Origin: Paenibacillus selenitireducens
GTDB lineage: Bacteria > Bacillota > Bacilli > Paenibacillales > Paenibacillaceae
Length of the DNA stretch: 64,000 nt
NCBI RefSeq assembly: GCF_002021565.1
Contig: NZ_MSZX01000003.1
Location: 434,027 to 498,026 of the forward strand
Direction: 5' to 3'
The notes below the pieces were generated by a model. That model had not been told where the DNA came from, made no database searches, and saw only the letters and a list, made by a program, of their open reading frames with translations. The first letter of the stretch is position 1. Each line of letters begins with the position of its first letter. Position numbers and translations under genes: made by a program. This document shows positions 59,861 to 64,000 of this stretch, one piece after another.

Positions 59861-61647
59861 GGCAAGAACAGGAAGCATGGTTCCGCCCTTATGTTCGGCA
59901 ATATGGCTGGCGGTTCGTTGTCATCATTGCGCTTGGCTTATTAACGGTGTTCGCAGCGAGTTCACTGATGTTCACATCAGGTTTTTTGATCTCAAAATCG
60001 GCGTTACGTCCCGAGAATATCTTGCTGGTCTATGTACCCGTTGTTCTGGTTCGTACGTTCGGGATAAGCCGATCGGTTCTGCATTATGTGGAGCGATTGG
60101 TGGGTCATGATGCGGTTCTACGTATCTTATCGAAGATGCGGGTTCGATTATATCGAATCTTGGAACCGCAGGCGTTGTTTATCCGATCCCGGTTCCGTAC
60201 CGGGGATGTGTTGGGAGCACTCGCTGACGATATTGAGTATTTGCAGAACGTATACCTGCGCACGGTATTTCCAACTATTATTGCCATTGTGATGGGCGGT
60301 ATCGTGACCGCGGTATTAGGCTGGTATGATATGGGGTTTGCCGGGCTTGTGGGTCTATATATTGGTATTTTGGTGTTCGTGCTGCCTGGGATATCTTTAT
60401 GGCTAACGCACAAACGGCATAAGGAGATGAAGCAGCAGCGCAGCGGTCTCTATCGCAAGCTGACGGATGCAGTACTCGGGATGAGTGATTGGATGATCAG
60501 CGGGAGATCGGCTCAGTTCATGGCTTCGTATGAAGCGGAAGAGCGAGAATTCGCACGACTGGAGCGGGGGCTTGGCCGCTTTGCGCGGTGGCGGATGTTC
60601 TGCGCGCAAGTGATCGTTGGTATTATGGTCGTATCAATGGCATATTGGTCGGGGCAGCAGGCAGCCGACGAACACCTCGCCGTGACGTTGATCGCAGCCT
60701 TTACGTTGGTCGTCTTCCCGTTGATGGATGCTTTTCTGCCAGTATCGGAGGCGATCGAGAAGATTCCGCAATATCAGGATTCCTTGGATCGTCTGAACCA
60801 GATGCAGGCTTCGGACTTAGCAGGGACAGAGCTCAGTGATCTACCGTCTGTTGCATCTCTGCCTGTGGGGCATGATGCACATATTGTATTGAAGGATGTT
60901 CGGTACAGCTATCAAGCGGAAGCTGGAAATGTCGTGTCTCTTGAGGCGAAGAACTCAACATGGACGCTCGACGACATCCAGCTGGATCTTCCGCAGGGCA
61001 AGAAAGTCGCGATTATCGGGCGGAGCGGAGCAGGTAAATCGACCTTGCTGAAGCTTGTGCAAGGAGCTTTATTGCCTTCCTCAGGCATCGTGCAGATTAA
61101 TGGTGTAGAAGCGCATCGGTATGGGGACGGTATCGCCTCGGTCGTGTCGGTGCTGAATCAGAGTCCGCATCTCTTTGATACCACAGTAGCGAATAATATT
61201 CGCTTAGGACGCCGGGATGCTTCAGACGAAGAGATTGCCGCGGTGGCACGGCAAGTGAAGCTTGATCGTCTCATTGATTCATTACCAGCGGGTTATGCGA
61301 CACCAATGCATGAGACAGGACAGCGCTTCTCGGGCGGTGAGCGGCAGCGTGTCGCGCTTGCGCGCGTGCTGCTTCAGAATACGCCCGTGGTGATCCTCGA
61401 TGAGCCTACGGTAGGCTTGGATCCGCGGACAGAACGAGATCTGCTGAAGACGATCTTCCATACCATGGATGGCAAATCGTTGCTCTGGATCACGCATCAT
61501 TTGGTGGGTGTCGAGCAGATGGATGAGATCATCTTCATGGAGCATGGACGGATTGTCATGCGGGGAACGCATGCGGCATTGATGGAGCAGGAGCCGAGGT
61601 ATCGCAATTTGTATCAACTGGATCGCCCCCAATTAAGGATGAATTAG
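59857..61647 (+). CDS. cydC: Thiol reductant ABC exporter subunit CydC
   Basis: A 596-residue half transporter that completes CydDC. The membrane domain covers about 1-320; the ATPase domain has Walker A GRSGAGKST, signature FSGGERQRVALARVL, Walker B VVILDEPTVGLD and LLWITHHLVG with the switch His. The 4-bp ATGA overlap with cydD indicates coupling. Last gene of cydABCD; a terminator follows within 45 bp. Confidence 0.94.
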   Translation: MRQEQEAWFRPYVRQYGWRFVVIIALGLLTVFAASSLMFTSGFLISKSALRPENILLVYVPVVLVRTFGISRSVLHYVERLVGHDAVLRILSKMRVRLYRILEPQALFIRSRFRTGDVLGALADDIEYLQNVYLRTVFPTIIAIVMGGIVTAVLGWYDMGFAGLVGLYIGILVFVLPGISLWLTHKRHKEMKQQRSGLYRKLTDAVLGMSDWMISGRSAQFMASYEAEEREFARLERGLGRFARWRMFCAQVIVGIMVVSMAYWSGQQAADEHLAVTLIAAFTLVVFPLMDAFLPVSEAIEKIPQYQDSLDRLNQMQASDLAGTELSDLPSVASLPVGHDAHIVLKDVRYSYQAEAGNVVSLEAKNSTWTLDDIQLDLPQGKKVAIIGRSGAGKSTLLKLVQGALLPSSGIVQINGVEAHRYGDGIASVVSVLNQSPHLFDTTVANNIRLGRRDASDEEIAAVARQVKLDRLIDSLPAGYATPMHETGQRFSGGERQRVALARVLLQNTPVVILDEPTVGLDPRTERDLLKTIFHTMDGKSLLWITHHLVGVEQMDEIIFMEHGRIVMRGTHAALMEQEPRYRNLYQLDRPQLRMN

Positions 61648-61651
61648 AAGT

Positions 61652-61690
61652 AAGCGTAAATTCCATGGATATGGGGTTTACGCTTTTTTG
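61652..61690 (+). terminator. Terminator of cydABCD
   Basis: AAGCGTAAA and TTTACGCTT arms followed by a run of T. Confidence 0.9.
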
Positions 61691-61848
61691 TGTTTGCGAG
61701 ATTCTCAACTATGTTTAATTTGTCCCTGTAAGCTTTAGTTTCGACTGTGATACTTTCGCGTCGATCGTCCTATGAATATAGTAAGCAGCGGAGAACAGAC
61801 ATGTTGTGTTTCCTCGCTATACTACTTTAATTGAGATGGGGTGTATGG

Positions 61849-64000
61849 ATGTTCCGTACATGGGGACGAACGGGAAAGACCAGGAAGTGGTTCGTGGCAT
61901 GGGTAGTAACCGGAGCTGCTGTGATGTTCGCGTTTGCGGCAACTGCGTCCGCTGAAACACCGAAGGGGGATCACCAGCCGTATTTGCATGGGTACAATGT
62001 GAATCAACTCAAAGGCTGGAGCCCAGAAACCGACCGATTCGCTAAATTCTTTCGGTCGCGTATTCCTCTGGCTGAACGCATTCCCGCGTTTGCTGCTACG
62101 CAGGCGAATCCTGCATTGAGTGCAGAACCGCAGGTGATGAATCTGTCGGCAGATTATGACAAGGAGGCCTTTTTCGAAGCTTATCGCTATAATGACTCCT
62201 TCTCTCGGAATTTGTTGAACTTCTGGCAGTACACCGATATATATGGGTCATGGCATGGGCTGCCGGTCGATGGTTCATCAGAGACCCAACGTGAATTCGG
62301 CGTCATAAACTTGCCGAACCCTGCGTATACGGATGCAGCACATAAGAACGGGGTGTTGAGCTTAGGGGGATGGTTCTGGCCGCGGGCCGGTCAGAATTTT
62401 ACAGATTGGGTGGAGAAGAAGCCGGATGGATCATTCCCTGTGGCCGATAAAATGATCGAGATGGCTGAATATTTTGGATTTGACGGGTATTTTATTAATC
62501 AGGAAGCAAGTATCTCGTCAGATAATGCGAAGAAACTTATGGAAATGCTCAAATACATGCACGCGAAGGCGCCTGCAGGCTTCCATTTACAATGGTATGA
62601 CTCTTTAAGCGTTAGCGGCAGCATTAGTTATCAGAATGGATTCAATGATCGGAATGCGCCATGGATCGTGGATAACGGAGTTCCGGTCAACAATAGCATC
62701 TTCATGAACTATGCGTGGAATGACACAAGGCTTACAAGTGCAAATACGTATGCGAAGAGTCTTGGTCTAGATCCTTATAAAGTGCTGTTCGCCGGTACGG
62801 AAAATGATAAATATGGCTATAACCCGCCATATGATCCGCGGTTGATCTTCCCGCAGGGGAAACCAGCGAAAAGCGGATGGGCGCTATTCGGCACCGATAT
62901 GGTGTGGAACAAGGCACCGAACAAATTCGATCCGAATGCCCAAGATGAAGTGTTCCGTCGGGAGCGCGTATACTGGTCGGGTCCGAATCAAGATCCTACG
63001 CGTACGGGACGTACATTAACGACAGGATGTAGTCCTTACCCAGATGCAGGGGTACCGAATAATCCTACAGAATACCGCTGTTGGGACGGTGTTGCGCATT
63101 TCATACCCGAGCGATCGGTCATCGGAAGCTATCCTTTTGTGACCAACTTTAATACAGGGCACGGGACGGCATTCTTCTTGAATGGCGAACCATCGAGTGC
63201 GAAGGAATGGAATAATGCAGGCATTCAGGATATTCTGCCGAGCTGGCAATGGTGGGCGAAGAGCTCAGGAGCGGGAAACCCGCTCAGCGCTTCGTTCGAT
63301 TATACGACCGCTTATGACGGCGGATCCTCGCTGAAAGTATCAGGTACGCTAGATGCTACGAATCCGACGGATCTTCGATTGTACAAGACAAAATTAAACG
63401 TCACCCAAGACGTAAACTTGTCTTTGACGTACAAAGTGAATACGGCTGGACCTACGCATATGAAGGTTGGACTCATCTTTGAGGATGCGCCGAATCAAAT
63501 CGAGTATGTGGATGTGGGCAGCAGCCCAAATACGGGATGGAATACAAAGACGATGCAGCTAGGCAACTACAGCGGACGGACGATTGCAACGATAGGGCTT
63601 CACTTTGAATCCGATACATCTTCAGCTTATACGATGCATATTGGTCAGCTTGCAGTTACGAAAGGTTCTAGTGCAGTGCCTGCGGCACCGACGAACTTTA
63701 CGCTGGATGCATCCTACGTCAAAGACAATCAGGCGGAACTGTATGTATCATGGAATTTTAATGCCCAAGATGTCGGATATTATGAACTCTCTCGTATTGC
63801 GCCGAATGCAAAGAAGGAAGTCATCGGACGCGTGATGGATGAGGTGTTTTATGTGAAATCCTTGGAGCGGGTGGGTACAGAAACCCAGACGAAGCTTCAG
63901 CTGGTAGCGGTCAGTAAAGACGGAACTCGCAGTCAAGCTGCCGAGACGATCATGAAATGGACGGAAGGAAATCCAGATCCTGAACCAAAACCGTCCGTGC
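61849..64000 (+). CDS. GH85 endo-beta-N-acetylglucosaminidase, 3' end outside window
   Basis: The frame is open to the window end (717 residues visible). Residues 1-35 are a signal peptide (basic start, hydrophobic core, ATASA). The GH85 domain follows: NFWQYTDIYGSWHG, LGGWFWPR and FGFDGYFINQE, where N217 and E219 are the assisting and acid/base residues of the ENGase family. From about 470 a jelly-roll carbohydrate-binding-like domain, then a fibronectin-like region. Such enzymes cleave the chitobiose core of N-glycans outside the cell. The start at 61849 is behind GAGATGGGG. The cytoplasmic GH18 enzyme at 2.1 kb could act on released oligosaccharides (inference). Confidence 0.93.
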   Translation, partial: MFRTWGRTGKTRKWFVAWVVTGAAVMFAFAATASAETPKGDHQPYLHGYNVNQLKGWSPETDRFAKFFRSRIPLAERIPAFAATQANPALSAEPQVMNLSADYDKEAFFEAYRYNDSFSRNLLNFWQYTDIYGSWHGLPVDGSSETQREFGVINLPNPAYTDAAHKNGVLSLGGWFWPRAGQNFTDWVEKKPDGSFPVADKMIEMAEYFGFDGYFINQEASISSDNAKKLMEMLKYMHAKAPAGFHLQWYDSLSVSGSISYQNGFNDRNAPWIVDNGVPVNNSIFMNYAWNDTRLTSANTYAKSLGLDPYKVLFAGTENDKYGYNPPYDPRLIFPQGKPAKSGWALFGTDMVWNKAPNKFDPNAQDEVFRRERVYWSGPNQDPTRTGRTLTTGCSPYPDAGVPNNPTEYRCWDGVAHFIPERSVIGSYPFVTNFNTGHGTAFFLNGEPSSAKEWNNAGIQDILPSWQWWAKSSGAGNPLSASFDYTTAYDGGSSLKVSGTLDATNPTDLRLYKTKLNVTQDVNLSLTYKVNTAGPTHMKVGLIFEDAPNQIEYVDVGSSPNTGWNTKTMQLGNYSGRTIATIGLHFESDTSSAYTMHIGQLAVTKGSSAVPAAPTNFTLDASYVKDNQAELYVSWNFNAQDVGYYELSRIAPNAKKEVIGRVMDEVFYVKSLERVGTETQTKLQLVAVSKDGTRSQAAETIMKWTEGNPDPEPKPSV

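Noticed and set aside
1-64000. tRNA or rRNA genes
   Set aside because: No cloverleaf-like stretch with the T-loop GGTTCGAATC context and no rRNA-like sequence was noticed in any intergenic gap.

Overview
The window looks like a chromosomal segment of an aerobic to microaerobic, endospore-forming Gram-positive of the Paenibacillus type. The support is an alpha/beta-type small acid-soluble spore protein, a LplB/YtcP/LipO-style polysaccharide importer next to a YesM/YesN two-component pair, a YclNOPQ siderophore importer, a cydABCD operon, a stand-alone bacterial nitric oxide synthase, strong AGGAGG-type ribosome binding sites, and classical stem plus U-run terminators after most transcription units. 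No rRNA, tRNA, CRISPR array or complete mobile element was seen. Both ends of the window cut genes: a transglutaminase-like protein on the left and a GH85 endo-beta-N-acetylglucosaminidase on the right.

Layout. 1-5.3 kb: transglutaminase-like gene plus cytoplasmic GH18 glycosidase, then a GntR/FadR regulator with a CynX-type transporter. 5.3-14.9 kb: a MerR-controlled quinone oxidoreductase, small membrane and repeat proteins, an IsdG-like heme monooxygenase, LipL, an SgrR-like regulator, a divergent LysR/SDR pair, a YvyF-like zinc protein and a lipase. 15-22.3 kb: carbohydrate ABC importer and its two-component system. 22.4-24.2 kb: ammonium transporter with two GlnR/TnrA boxes, and a DUF4023-like small gene. 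24.3-29.6 kb: EamA, YceI, then nitric oxide synthase, a UbiA-type prenyltransferase and a TetM-like GTPase. 29.7-33.6 kb: Fur-boxed ferric siderophore importer.

33.7-39.6 kb is the most irregular part. It holds a WYL regulator, a decayed dihydrofolate reductase gene, an 870-bp gene-free stretch with an array of about 50-bp palindrome-cored repeats bracketed by two copies of one hairpin, an NmrA-like gene under an operator-embedded promoter, a GNAT gene with no ordinary start codon, a transposase remnant, and an AT-rich patch with an XRE membrane regulator. 39.6-49.5 kb: a secreted protein with an internal duplication, a membrane-anchored PP2C phosphatase, a chemoreceptor, two MFS exporters, the spore protein, a formylglycine-generating enzyme and a 34-residue gene. 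49.6-54.4 kb: an asymmetric heterodimeric ABC exporter and an FUSC-type membrane protein. 54.5-61.7 kb: a secreted repeat protein and the cydABCD operon behind an Fnr-type site. 61.8-64 kb: the GH85 gene.

The best leads for something undescribed are the palindrome-cored repeat array at 35.40-35.75 kb; one palindromic operator shared by two promoters almost 10 kb apart (36.04 and 45.75 kb); the compact nitric oxide synthase, prenyltransferase and GTPase cluster; and a protein built from about twenty hydrophobic glycine pentapeptides (7.6-8.1 kb). All functions are read from sequence patterns alone; no database search was run.
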